64,000 nt of DNA from Blastobasis lacticolella (GCA_905147135.1 LR990044.1:18669622-18733621), one strand, 5' to 3'. Numbered from the stretch's first letter, positions 41,166-54,099 are shown. The notes: generated by a model from the sequence alone, not told the origin. Program-made: numbers and translations.

Positions 41166-42089
41166 TCATAGAAACATAAAAACGCTGATGGTAACACAAT
41201 AGTAAATTATTTTCAGTCACAGTTTCCTGTAGGCGTTTTATTGTGGTTACATGGACTATGGACTTTGTACCCCCGTATTGGGTACGACGTATCGACAACT
41301 GTTATTGTATACTGTTTTATTATACATTGTTATATATTATTAACTAAACTAAAGGTGTGATCGACATCCCGCTAGTAACCTTCTGGTACTGAAAGTTTTC
41401 ATGGACTACGCTACGGTCTCCAACAGACGGGCCTGAGCCGTTAGAACACTTTTATGGCACTAGTGGGTGATGAAAGGAGCACCTACTTCTCGAAAAAATG
41501 AAGCCCTGTCTGCGTAGCATGACATAGAACTTTGCACATCGTTCTCTCGCGCACGCGACAAGGCCATTCATGTTAGGGGCATACACAACACGCGAAAAAG
41601 TCTTCCACGATTCTGACTCCATGGTTCGTGAAGCGACGACTAATTGGGAAATGGAGTCGGCAGGCTGCTCGCGTGCGCTTCGAAATCCAAATCCAACCAT
41701 TCTCTTCAATTTTTCAAATCGCGCAACCAGCCACCGCCAGCCTGCGACCCCATTAAGATCGGAGATCGGAATCGGCCGCGCTGTCACGTGATCAGCCGCC
41801 GCCGCCGCCGGCGCGCCAGATCCCATTTCGCGATCTCAACTGCGCCCGCCCTGCGGTTGGCGCTTTCTTGACGGCCTCCGGATTCGGAGGCTAATGCGGT
41901 GTGCGCTGGTATCGCGGGTGCGTGTGACGGCTGTATTTTTAAAATTTATTATTTCGCTAATGAGTTGTTTGTCCGATTAAGATATTCGAGGCTTCTGTGT
42001 GGGGGCGTTGAGATTCCACCCCTTGCATTTTTGTGTACATAACAGTAAATAATTATCTGTCGAAAACTGTATACCGCTGCTTTCGAAAA

Positions 42090-42470
42090 CGTTCAACTTA
42101 TCGACGAGATTGTCATCATGGCGGAATCTCTGGAGAAGCAATGCTCTAAGACCTGAGTAGAGTCTTCCAACAGGTGGGTCTTAATATGGACAACACGAAG
42201 CTTATGTCGAATGTGCATATAACATCCGCCCCAGTAATAGTTAGGGGCTCCATTCTCGAAGTTGTTGACAAATATGTCTACCTGGGACGAACGGTCCAGT
42301 TAACTCCAACTTCGGTAAAGAGGTCAATCGACCAATCGACAGCTCGGTTGGACAGCGTTCTTCACGTACAAAATATCGCAGTGTCTCAAGGCGAAACTCT
42401 TTGAGCAGTGCATGTTACCAGTGATGATTTACAGATCAATACGAATGGCCTCAAACAAGGTTCAGGGTCA
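42090..42470 (+). pseudogene. RTE-type LINE reverse transcriptase relic
   Basis: The frame from 42174 reads GLNMDNTKLMSNVHITSAPV then LEVVDKYVYLGRTVQL. This is the segment after the catalytic block in RTE-clade reverse transcriptases (GLxMNxxKTKVM ... VxxYxYLG). Upstream, 'IDEIVIMAESLEKQ' in another frame resembles the (Y/F)ADDIVLMAES motif, but both catalytic aspartates of YADD are not intact. Downstream, 'KLFEQCMLPVMIY' is again in a different frame. At least two frameshifts and a stop show a dead copy. Confidence 0.82.
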
Positions 42471-45400
42471 CTCACAGGAGTTTATCTACGTGAATGGATC
42501 CGAAACGAAATATCCGTAGCAGAATTAAATTCTGTTACAGATTAAAAGTAAAGTAAAGCTAAACTAGCAAAAAAAATTGCTTACAAAAGCACTTGAAATG
42601 CGTAAACAGAAATTACTTCATAATTAGCATCATTACTGTGAGAAACCGAAACACTAAGTTTCACATCCCCCTCTGAAAATATTACATCTGTAATCTGTAG
42701 TAGCACGCACGACAGATCAGAGAGATGATCTGACCGGGTGTCTGGTCTGTATCGGCGCCCTTGGCGGCATGACATGTAAGGTGGGCCAATTGGGTGGAAT
42801 TCGTCCATAATTCAATGTCGCATCCCCGCGGGGCGCGGCCGGGTCGTCGACCGACGGCCCATTGAGCGATGACGATATCGCCCGACAAATCCCGTCCCGG
42901 CTAATGTCCGACAAATTGGCCCCAGATAAGACAATACTGGATGGACACCGATGCGAGACGCGCATGTCCACCGCAAATGGATATGCAAATCGGTCTAACC
43001 ATCCAAATCTCGAGACGCGATAGAGAACGATTGTCCTCGAATGTCCAGACTTTTGATTATCATCGAACGCTTGGATGAGTTTCGTATAATTTCGTGTATA
43101 AAACGATCGCGTCGACGGAGTCCGATAAATTCGCCGATTAAAACGCTCGACCACCGCCGCTGGCCGGCGCGGCGTGCGATCAAATAAAAAAGTGAAAACA
43201 TTAGCATGTTAACCCCTGCGATGCGTGTGTTGACCTCGTTGCGATAACGCCGCACTCGGCCAAATTCGCCCGGCGCTAGCTACTCCGGCAAGGTGACCGG
43301 CGGCGGTGCGTTGACATTCAGACAAACTTGGGCGGTCGAGACGCGCCGCCCGTCACCACGGTGACTCCTACAACACTAAGTAAGGTCTAACATGCCGCGC
43401 AGAGCGTTGAGGTGAGACCGCGCGTAACTTCGTAGACAACAACAATACGGTACCTAAAGAATTGTTTCTTATAACATAAATCCAAATTAATTAGACGATT
43501 GAATGTAACAAACAAATGTGCAAAGGTTCTAATTCTACCTCAACTAGACGAAGCTGTACTAGAAGTGTCAATGCAAATTAAACGTGTCTACGACACAGAA
43601 GGAGCAAACATGTCGTACGGCTACGTAGGTAGCCGAACAAACAGCGCGGAAAAATACATTTACAAAAGTAATAAATTCATTACGTCTACCAGCGTTAGCA
43701 TGGCAACAATCAATCGTCAAATCGATAGTAACTGAAAAACACATTTTCATTAACGTCACAGTAGCTACACGTACGGTTGGTTGTATACGGTCGGCTCAAG
43801 GGCGCGTGGCTTACGTTTAATTCGATATAATTACAAGTAATTAAATTCCTAATTACCATTTGGATCGGTTGATTTAATTTTAATTTGTAAACTGTTTCTC
43901 GTGCCGTGTTACAATCGGCCAGGTATTCAGATAACACATCAAAACAACACAAACGTTATCGATCTAGACAGTCTGAGGTCACAGACAGCATCGATAACTG
44001 ATGCGTTCGCGCTCGCCCGAAAACGATCGCCGATAGTCGCTGGCGGGTCAAACGGGGGCCGTGATCGGATTCCCCGGAGTGGCATCTCGTCTCGTCCCGC
44101 GTCTCGCAATAGCTGGCGGTGCATCGCGGCCGCGGTCGGCGTTGGCGCGGCGGTCCGTTCCAGTTTCCCCCAGCGGATCGATGTCGGCCGCGCCGAAATA
44201 GCGCCCGCGCCCGCTGGGCAAGGTCGCCGGCCGGCCCGCGGTGGCGCGCGTTTACAAACACTATCCGCCGTGTTGCCATGCGAACGCCACATTCCGACGC
44301 AATCGACGCAGCGCCCGCGATAACATACGTAGCTCGGCTACACGGAAACTAATCGGATCGCAGGAATCGTAGCACTTGTAATGCGGAGATGCATCGGCTC
44401 GGTTCCTCCAGTACCATCTTCGAGCAAAGTTTGATATGTACACAAATCAAATCGCACGTTCGTGCAAAAGACAGTAGCAGCTACTAATAAACCGGCATAA
44501 AGCAAATTAACGAAGTTAATGTCATAAATTATAGTCACACGCCAGGGTTCATACAAAATTAAACGTCTTAAACCGACAATGGGAGTTGAGGAAAGTTGAG
44601 CGCGGTGCGGCGTCGTAGGCAGCGGCACGGCAGTGGCACTCGACTCGACTAAAAAGTGCATAAGGGGCGGAACTTAGGCGCGACGGACCGTGTCAGCTGT
44701 TTGCAAACTCAACTAACGAGTGCGAACTACCAGTGGATTGTTAAACTCCGCATTTTAACGTCCATTTAATTGAGGGATGCCTTCCGTCGAAAGTTTTAAG
44801 CGGACAATGCGGCGGGAGCGGAAAAAATAAATCACGGAAAATGTTTTCGGGCGCACGCGTCCCTATTGCAGATGTTTGGCTCCAGAAGTGCGTACATCAT
44901 CATTTTGTTTCAAACGGAGCAGTTGAGATACTATTTAAATAGTATTACGGTCAGCGGCAGCGAAAATACTTTGTTATGATGAAAGATACGTGAACACGTG
45001 CGTCTATTTATACGGCGATAATGTATTCGTGCAACTAATTTCGGGCACTGGAGGTATTGAAGTAAGGAAGTAAAGCGCGGACAGTTCATGTTAGATCGAA
45101 TGCTGCACGGGGAATAAATGTATGGTATTTATAAATGGAAAATAATAAAGGATCTCACGTTTCTGAGGTAGAGCAGCATCACTGGCGCACGTTTCGCGAA
45201 TGAGAGCGAGCGTCGAAGCGCGCTGGCGCCCGCGGGGCCGGCGCTTGGCCGAAACAGCTGTTATAGTTACTATTTTCTTATGTTCCTAGCAGAATTGCGG
45301 ACTTAGACATTGTGGCGGACACGCAAATAGTAGCGGACATATTTCTGGCAGGTCTTTTTATAATTTCAAGGACCATTTCTCTGACAGCAAACGGAGTGTC

Positions 45401-46024
45401 GCCTGTCGAGACAATGCCGTTTCAAAATAAATATCTCACTTCTCTACCGTTTTTCTCGCGTGGAATTCTATAACAACCTTCCAACATTCCTTTAGAATAA
45501 AATGAAGGATCTTAACTTAGCTACGATATAAATATAATATTTACCTACAGGTAACTAAAAATAGAATTTCCGTTCCGTTCCCTCGGCACCGCGAGACGAT
45601 CCAATAAATCGGCGACGTAAGGTAGGTGGGATGATTAATTAAAAATTTTCGCATGAAAACACAGACAGAGTCGGCGGGCGGGCATTATTAATGGGAATAA
45701 TAAGTGGAATAAATTATACATTAGATTAGCATGGAAATCGTGTAGAGATCGTGGGCTGGGTTAACCCTTGCGCAGAGCCGCAGCCTTGGATGAACTGGAG
45801 CGTCGCGGCGCCGCCGGCCTGCGCGCGCGCATTGTTTCAACAGCCGCTCTTTACCGCTAACTTTATTACGACCGTCTCCTTTGAAATTCAAATCGACAAC
45901 TGTAAACTCTAAATTGAAACCTACACGGATCGGTGGGCTTGGGCGCAGTCTGCACTTTTTGCGGCGGACGTTTGGTTTAATTGTGCTTAGATCATACGGC
46001 ATAAACAGTAAGATTTTCTTAATA

Positions 46025-46115
46025 CAACCCTAGTCAGCGACATGCAGCTCACCTGGTGGTAAGCGGTTAAGCGGTAATTATCACCATTACAATGAACGTT
46101 GCATCCTCGAGCCTA
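46025..46115. mobile_element. Retroposon tail scrap
   Basis: The stretch 'gcgacatgcagctcacctggtggtaagcggttaagcggtaattatcaccattacaatgaac' carries the cacctgatggtaagcggt-type motif seen at 4940 and 34420. No further extension is seen. Confidence 0.4.
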
Positions 46116-48340
46116 TATTTTACATTTGCTACCGATCCAGGCGGACTGACAGAGTCCTTCCACCGGTAAAAGAAGTTAAGATTGTCCTTTTAACTTGTTT
46201 AGTTGAGCAGATCCGAAGCGCGAGATCCAAGCCCACTGCGCCAAGCTAGAAGCTAGAAACCATTACGGCGAACTGCAGGTAGGTACGTCTGCCACCAGTA
46301 ATTATTGAGTGAGGCAACTCAGCGGCCTGACAGGTTAAGTGCGACGAAGTCTGCCTTATTAGCGGGCGCTAAATCGAGCTCCGATCTAATATTAGTCTTA
46401 GACGTGCCGCTGTAACTGATTACATTGGCTGGCGCTATTCGCGAGCACTGGCATCTCGGCACAGCGTGTGTAGGCGGCGTATACTTCGACGAATCGAGAG
46501 TAAATCATTGAACTGTTCCTATGATGTTTACTTGAACCGTGCACTACGCTCGCCGCCCACGTCGATACCTGCGCACGTCATTCGTTACGTCTGGTGCCGT
46601 GACGTAGTACCGGCAAACAAATACGGCGTTGGTGTTATTGATAAGCTGATAATTATCCAATTAGCTCGCAATTTGTGTGAAAGAGTGAAAGTTGGAGATG
46701 AGACGGCGCGATTGGCGCGGCTAGTGTGGCGGCGCGGAGCCCCATGCCGGTCCATCAAGCAGATGGGCCCGCGCGAGTCCATCAAATAGATGGGGCGCCC
46801 GATAAGGCCCAAATGTCCGAGGCTCGCATTACGATATTGGGCCAGGCGGACGCGCCCGCGACGCCGAGCGCGACGCTAACAAGCGCTATCGACTGCCGTG
46901 CACGTGTAGAAACCAATAAATTAAACGCGGCATCGACTCTCATAATTTATTACCCGTTTCCTACTTTGTAATGGTATTGATAAAAATGTCACGGCGGTGG
47001 ATTCGACTGCGTTAATTAATTACACGTACACATATTTGACCTTTTCGCTTCCCACTTCTAGTCTAGGTGAATCGTAACTGGGAGAAGTTTCAGGTAGGTA
47101 CCAGATAAAAACGCCAATGCGAACTTGCGGCCGTTTTGAAATTGACACATATAAGCATATTCCCTAGGCTATAAATAGTAATCCAATTCACTCCGGTGTG
47201 TTAGGTAATCTGCGATGCCTACGGAACGGGGTCGCGCGCGCGATATCCGGCCAATGAAATCCAGGCTAGAGCCGCTTTATAAATAGAACCGTTTGATGTA
47301 AGTATTATCTCATATCTGCCGGCGGTGGTAGTCCATCGCAATATTGGGCCATCAATCTCTTGGGTAGATAATGGCGGTCGGTTGACCGGGGCGATTGAAA
47401 CGTCGCCTCCGCCTGCCGCCTCGGCGGTGCGGCCGATGCGTTCTCTTATGCAAGGGTTGAAACTACGCGGGAGAAACCGACATACCGACGGAAGAGCCGC
47501 GGTTTCTTGTCAATACGACAATTTAAGCATTTTTACACACAGGGACAGGTTACAGGGATCCATCGGGTGGGCAGGCTGTCCATCCAATCGGTCGTCGCTG
47601 TTTAGTCTTCTCTAACCTGTGGATGTGTGGTGTCCGGGAGACAGAGTACATTGCAGTAAGCTTGGAGTTATGGGTGTCGGCCGTAATATAAAAGGCGTAA
47701 TGTAACGTGTGGATTCTGGCAAAGTCCTCAACTGTAGTAGCCATTGATGTGATTAATAAAAATGCAGGATCGGTCAAGATTTTAGAACTACCTACGAGGC
47801 AGATCTGGCCGATGTAATTTAATTTAAATTTGTGCGCCCTTACGCGGAAGGGACCCAACGTTGTTTCTATACAAAATCAATTGATTCACTAACAAGGAAA
47901 ACTGAGTAAAGAAAAAAATGCACAAAAACCCTACGTTGAATATGAATGAATGGCCACCAAAAAAAGAATTAAAAGGAAATTATGTATATCTGGTGTCGTT
48001 TCTTTATACGTAGTTATTTACAGACGGCAACATTTCCTGTCCCGCGTCAAGAATAAGCCATCGATTTAAGCCGACGCGTCCCAATAGATTTTAAAACACC
48101 GGCCCCGATTTTAAATTGGTGTCGATCGATAAATATAGGCAACGCTATTAGGAATTCATAAGCACACCGGTTTAATAGTGTATAATTTTGGTGGCTCACC
48201 GCGGGGACAACCCCTTGAGGGCGCTGTCTTTAATCGCTATTGTTAACGTATACGAAATTACACTCATTCGATTAATTAGGTCACCTTGTTTCCGACTTGG
48301 CTTGCATGATTGATGGGGAAAAATAGAGGTCACATCGCCA

Positions 48341-48372
48341 TGACTTACCTGAAACAAACAAATATTACATTA
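48341..48372 (-). promoter_or_regulatory. Candidate recursive splice site (acceptor-donor fusion)
   Basis: The minus strand reads tttgtttgtttcag directly followed by GTAAGTCA, that is, a polypyrimidine tract and CAG joined to a perfect donor, with a branch-point-like ctaatg about 25 bases upstream of the CAG. This is the consensus of zero-length exons (ratchet points) described in long Drosophila introns. It lies on the same strand as mnb, 26.9 kb upstream of exon 1. Confidence 0.45.
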
Positions 48373-48459
48373 GTAAAATACATCACATAATTACATATAA
48401 CCCACCTTACAGAATACCGTAGCTAAACAATACTCTTTTAAATAGTATTGTGTTTCTGC

Positions 48460-48690
48460 CGGTGAGTAAGGTCTCCAGTGCTTCATGGGGTGGGGATTTG
48501 GGGAACCGTGGCTTTGGCAGTATAGGGGCATTTGCCTTTTTGCTGCCAGATCAACGTGTTACAGAGGTGGGCGACGCACTGGCGATACTCTTGGTGTTGC
48601 TAATGTCTATAGGCTGTGGTGACTACTTCCCATCAGGTAGCCCGCTTGCCTGTTTGCCTACCGTATGTCACAAGAAAAAAAAAGCTGCTC
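48460..48690 (+). mobile_element. Retroposon tail A, plus-strand copy ending in poly-A
   Basis: The order is 'tggggtggggatttggggaaccgtggctttggcag', 'ggcatttgcctttttgctgcc', 'gcgatactcttggtgttgctaatgtctataggc', 'aggtagcccgcttgcctgtttgcctaccgtatgtcaca', then agaaaaaaaaa. It is the reverse complement of 34380-34600. Confidence 0.9.
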
Positions 48691-48843
48691 AACCAGCCTG
48701 AGTGACCTCAGCGGAAGACCTTGGTCAACCTCGCTTCGCCAGCGGTATCACGAGGCACACCTAACGAGTGACGAGCTCGTTGCGGTGCTAAAGTCTAGAC
48801 TCAAAGTACGAAACGGCCACCCATCCAGTTCCCGGACATTTGA

Positions 48844-49101
48844 CGACCTGAGTGGTTCAATGGTCAACATGCCGGTCTGCCACGCAAGAGGTCCCGGGTT
48901 CGATTCCCGGCCGGACAGAAATTGAAATAATGAATTTTAATTTCTGTTACGGGTCTGGGTGTTCTATGTATAATAAGTATTAAAAAAAAAAAGTATATAA
49001 GTAGTTTATCAGTTATCTAGCACCCATAACACAAGCTATGCTTACTTTGGGGCTAGATGGCGCTGTATGAATTTGTCCTCGATTATTTATTTTATTTATT
49101 T
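48844..49101 (+). mobile_element. tRNA-Gly-headed SINE, full copy with best tRNA head
   Basis: The head has the A-box (gacctgagtggttcaatggtc), an anticodon-region word 'gtctgccacgcaagag' that matches the GCC anticodon loop of tRNA-Gly, and the B-box (gggttcgattcccgg). The family body and a ttatttattttatttattta end follow. Confidence 0.93.
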
Positions 49102-51239
49102 ATTGCGAGCATTGCTTAACCTTAGTTATCGGTCTGGCAAGCACGCGGCCACTAGACCAGCGCCATTTACATATGAACCTACTAAATGTTACAGCATTTT
49201 AATAAAATCGATAATACAGTTATGTACGCAACTTCTGTCTTGCTTATATTTTAGGACACCTGTGAGATGCTTCAGACGCAATGACCCGTTGAATGTTCCA
49301 GAAGCTTCTACCAACTACAGAAGGAACACCTTTCTATTGTGAGCAATGAATAATTTTAATATTTTATCCAGGACAATTGATCTTGATTTATTTAACACAA
49401 GTTGTGAGCCAGCGAGAAACCGCATACTCAAGTATTACTTCCGACTCGTAGCATTTTTTCAAACCATATTATTATGAAATTGACTATTGTTGCATTACTT
49501 TCGAGTATTGTTTAGTGTAAATTTGAAATTGTAAAGTTTTATAGACTGTTCGGTATGCTTAACTATTAGTTAAGTGTGTATTAGTTTATCCAGTTTCTAT
49601 CGGTGGAAACCTGTAATTGGCTCTGTGCTGCCAGTATTATTTTATATTGTAATCATTGCTGTTTCTTTTCCTTAAGTAAATAAAATAAAATAAAATGTAC
49701 ATTCAGAGCTAAACTATGTAATCTGCCGGTTATGCCGTCCGAACAGCATCACGAGTTTGCTACCAGGCCAAATAGTGTGGCCTATAAAAATTGTATGAAA
49801 ACCGCCCGCGGTCCGCGCCGATCGATAGCAGATCAGCCGCTTGTGCAAAGTCACGGGTCGTCAACACCGATGTTTTGACGCACGCCCTAATGACGCCTAA
49901 TAGAACCGCCCGCCCCGCGCCCCCGCGACTCCCGCAAACCCCGCAAGCCTTTCGGAGATTCCCCGCCTAGATTGATGTTTTATAATGCCTGCCCTTTGAA
50001 TCGCCACGCTGCAAGTCACGCCGCCATCTCCCGAGAAGCTTGTTTTCAACCCCACTAGCATAAAAGGCTCGCCGAAAAAATAATGCTTTCATTAATAAAT
50101 CGCGAGTTAGAATAACAATCGCATTATGAATGTTTAAAGCGTAGCGCTTTACGATAAATTATGTCATACACAGCTGTTCTTGAGGCAATAACACTCCCCA
50201 GTGTTACGAACTCGGCGACATGTCTTCGAACCGATAAAATAAATCTTGTATAATATTTACGCGGCAATGCAGTGACGGAGTCGTGGAATATGTGCTTTCC
50301 TCGGCGCGACGTAACGACTCGTAGGTGCCCCGTAAACAGCGCGTTACAAGTTATAAACAAAACAATGCGCGGTGGGCGCGCGGCGCGCCGCGTTTACACG
50401 TGCGATAAATCGCCGGGAACGATAAACAGTATATGCCAAATTGCATGGGCCGGGCCGATTATCCCGGCGGCCTCTCTGCATGTGGCTGGAGGGAAGTGCG
50501 TGCACCCTATCTTATGAATTGCCTAATTTATCACGGGAGATTTATGTGGGCGGGTGGCGACGCGCCGCGCCCGCATCCAGCTAACGGCGAGCCGGCAGGC
50601 CGGCCAGCGAGACACAATGAAAAAGTTTATTCATAGAGAACACCCGTGTTCCCCATTGTCCGGCGTGGAGCACGTTATATCCTAATAACTGTACATGAAT
50701 ACAACCGCTTATGTAAATCGAAGCTCCTCGCTTGAGATGCGACGAGCACTATAATAGTAGGAGCGCATCACATCACCTGCTACGTACGTAAGCGCCTAAC
50801 CGGAAACAGATAACCGCCGGCATAACTTTGAAACAGCTCGTGATGCTAGCGCGCCGAAGGATGTGGCTGGAACGCAGCATTTCACAACACTACCGGCTGA
50901 CAATCAAACACAACAAGACCCTTTCCACGCAGGAACACACATCGCGCCATTCCACATCACACCATCCACGTGTAACCGGCGGGCGGGTCTGGAGTTATTC
51001 CGACGTAATACTGGTTTAATTTCCACATAATTACGCGCTATATTCACAATTTACGGGTATCGGGGAAGTCGTTTTCGGGTGGAAATGTTCGATTGATAAA
51101 CGACCGGGCTGATGGGGTGCTATTTGCAATTTAAAATGAATCGTTATTTACTTTCGGACAGTGGGATGGGGCTGGCACACATTTTCGAGGTCGTTCGTGA
51201 CTTCATTCCGATCGGTGAGTATTGTTACCAACGCATACA

Positions 51240-51425
51240 CACCAATTGTATATCTACGACTAAGGAACGGAACGTGTTGTCTGCGAGTGTGTTCCCTGAT
51301 CATTATAATCTAGACGTCTTCAAGGCTAGTGTGAATAGGCTGTTCGTAGACACACATGCTCCATCAACGGCCGCATCGTCACTTACCACCAGGTGAGATG
51401 GCGGTCAAATACCTGGCCAGTCTAA
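51240..51425 (+). pseudogene. LINE ORF2 C-terminal relic
   Basis: It encodes SVFPDHYNLDVFKASVNRLF and APSTAASSLTTR, then TGA (51394-51396) and the tail 'gatggcggtcaaatacctggccag'. The upstream part of the open frame is not LINE-like, so the copy is 5'-truncated near 51270. Confidence 0.8.
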
Positions 51426-51494
51426 CTAAAACAAGCCATTAGATCTTAACGTATTAGAAATATACACTCCAACTCCAAGAGAACTATAGCTCAA

Positions 51495-51600
51495 GTCCAG
51501 TGGCATCGTGCTTGCGAGACTGATAACAAAATTTAAGCAACGCACGCCGATGCCGATAACTACCTAGAGATGGGTGACCGAGTCGTACTTAAAGAATCTA
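51495..51600 (+). mobile_element. Repeat copy with 5S-rRNA-like head (clearest of three)
   Basis: The stretch 'gtccagtggcatcgtgcttgcgagac' leads into 'atttaagcaacg' and, 30 bases on, 'gagatgggtgaccgagt'. These match box A (agttaagcaac) and box C (ggatgggtgaccg) of insect 5S rRNA at near-normal spacing. Confidence 0.55.
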
Positions 51601-53529
51601 ATTGGAAATCGGGACAGCAACGAACGCGCCACTCGTTAGGTGTGGTAGCGCCAACCCGCTTGCCAAGCATGCAAATTACGGCAAAATCCTCCAACAAATA
51701 CCACAGTGGTGTTACGGGCTGTCGATACTGTCAACTTAATCCGCTGCGATTTCTCAACCCAACAACGTTGTATAGTATGATTCTAAATCGTCATACGTAT
51801 CAGCAATAAACATACGTCGGCAGTTGCCAGGTATTTTGATCAAAAAAAGGCAGGGTAGCGTCTCTCACAACGCTGCCGGCATGTACTGGCACGCTACCTG
51901 TTAGTCTGTTACTAGGAGGGGCAACTTCGGCGGATAACAACTAAATAGCGGCACTTTAAAGTGGTTTCGACGGTAACTGCGGTCGCCCGCGGCATCGTTC
52001 GCATTGTTTCCTCACTAATCCAATTTTGTGTGTGCCCGCCACCCCGCCCCGCCCACCGCCAAACTTTTTATACAACACAAAACTCCCCTATGAGGCGTAA
52101 TTTAAACTGTTTACTTGCCTATATGTAAACGGATCGAGAATATTTAGTAGGTACAGGTTAAAGATCCCTGCAATTTAAACAAACAACTTTACTGCAAACC
52201 ATAAAAGAAACCAAAATAATCAGACATTTGTATACTACTTGGTGAACATTAAAAGCCCAGACAAATCATGCAAACTCGCCAGACGTAGCAATCCCAGATA
52301 GAGGCTTAGATTGATCTTTGAGGCCGGGCGGGCTTCGCTGTAAGCATACAAAGCGGGGACCCCGCCTTGTGACAATGCTACGTCTCAATTCGTAATAGGT
52401 ACAACTTTTTGACGGAGGATTTATCTCTGGCTTGCGGGTTCTTACTTTACATTGCTTCTGCTTTTGTGTGCGCGGTACATTATCCTTAGTAACAGAACAA
52501 ACAGAGTAATTTATCGCGTCCACCTCTCCTCTGGATGATGATGAGACATCTCGAATGTAGTTCATTGACTTGGACATTGTGCCAGTTGGTTGGAATATAT
52601 GTCATTTGGCGCGCAGTCCGCCTCGCGACTGGTTTTTGGCAAGGCAGCGGAGCGGGTGACGCTAGCCTGGATTCTGGGGCGATTGGCCAATTTATAGAGC
52701 GGACTAGCCAACCCTTGGACTGGCACTGACCACGATACAACCCCGGCGTAGCAACCGAGCGAGGTGGCCATTTCGCAAGAGTGCACGTAAATAAATCCTA
52801 ACTTCAATATTTATCATAGTCATAAGACAACATCATCTTTGTTTATAATATGGGTTTCAAGACTTTGGTGGTTATTCTATTCACTTCACTACACAAAGCA
52901 TCATACATATCAGGTTTCCATGGTTATATCTTAGTCATTCATTCGACTGCTTTTCTGATAAAGGGAATCGGAATCTGCCGAATTCCACACGAGGAGAAAC
53001 CACGCGGTTAATACTTAAGTGCAAAATTGGTACGTTCACAGGACATCATTCATTGAATTGACGACAAGTCACACAAAGTCGTGAACGAGGGCTAGTTAAC
53101 AGAAAAAAGAGCAAATTGAAGTTGCGTGAGTGCCACCACTTTGATGTGTCAACGCCTGAATCGGTATCTGTGTCCGTGGTGCCCGTATCGAATAAGGGTT
53201 TGTAGTGCAGCCAAGGGTGATAAGTATAATACATCCACAAAGAGAACAGAACAAAAGAATGCACTTTGAGGCCTATAGTCAACGCCAGAGCACATCATTC
53301 CGTTGCGTAAGAGTTTGAGTAGCGAGATGACAGCCAAATACCGGCTGGTATGAAAAGCCATGTCGTCTTTATCCTCAATCGCATAGAACAAAACAATGTG
53401 ATACACTGTCGAGTTCCGAGATTTTGACCTACACTACAGGTGAAATGGCGATTAAATGGCATTAGAAGAAAAAAAATATGGCACCCCTGACTCGTGTTTT
53501 GTTGTCGGAGGCCTAGATCCTCATGGGTA

Positions 53530-53632
53530 GTAACTAAGGCCCGTCTTGGCGGGTCGTTGCATCTGCAAGTTACCGCCAGTCACACACAGCTCTTAGCGGG
53601 TCGTTGCATCTACAAGTTACCGCGGCGAAGCC
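53530..53632. repeat. Short direct repeat
   Basis: The unit 'gcgggtcgttgcatctgcaagttaccgc' near 53549 recurs as 'gcgggtcgttgcatctacaagttaccgc' near 53597, 48 bases later, with one change. Confidence 0.85.
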
Positions 53633-53811
53633 CATGGGTCCATAGAAGTTCGCCCCGCCGGATGCGTGCCATCTTCGAGGGAAGCTAATCGACGCCGCCG
53701 CATCGAGTGCACTCCGCGGGCTGCGCCTGATTTGCGGCTGAAACGCGCGAGGCACGATCCCTCCTAACGACCGACCGTCGTACGCCTCGGAACGATTCCC
53801 GTTGTTTTGTT

Positions 53812-54099
53812 CTGCTCCGTTAAGACGACTTGTCGCTTTAACTCGTGCATATTTTCCTGTAGCGTTCGAAGATCCGAAAAACCCTGACTATGATAGTGTG
53901 GGTGGATTAACATCTGAACAAGGTTTGTGAGAACGAGGCGTATATACCTGTATACTTCTGTTCCGTTGACTACTTATCGCTTTAAATCGCGCATATTTTC
54001 CTGTAGCCTTCGAGGATCCGAAAAACCCTGACAGGGTAGTGTGGGTGAATTCACGCCTAAACAAGACTTGTGACAACGAGAAATTACGCTCGTTCTGCC
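53812..54099. repeat. 144-bp tandem duplication
   Basis: The two units share 'gcatattttcctgtagc(g/c)ttcga(a/g)gatccgaaaaaccctgac' at offset 144 (53847 and 53991) and 'tagtgtgggtg(g/a)att' further on. The offset is 48 codons, so on the minus strand both units read the same peptide (SGFFGSS(K/N)ATGKYAR), but a stop separates them and no family is recognised. Confidence 0.85.

Larger units (their letters stand above)
34621..48340. other. GC/CpG-rich upstream DNA, sparse repeats
   Basis: No gene is recognised. Named elements here are SINEs at 35203 and 40822, retroposon pieces at 37925, 38580, 40190 and 46025, an RTE relic at 42090, and an inverted repeat at 39940-40070. There is an unexplained codon-biased block at 35992-36101. 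About 43900-44310 is strongly CpG-rich. Long stretches (36500-37800, 43200-46000, 46120-48300) hold no feature I can name. Confidence 0.5.

Noticed and set aside
43901..44323. Overlapping long frames on both strands at 43.9-44.3 kb
   Set aside because: Several frames on both strands are open at once, a by-product of high GC. No frame shows protein-like features.
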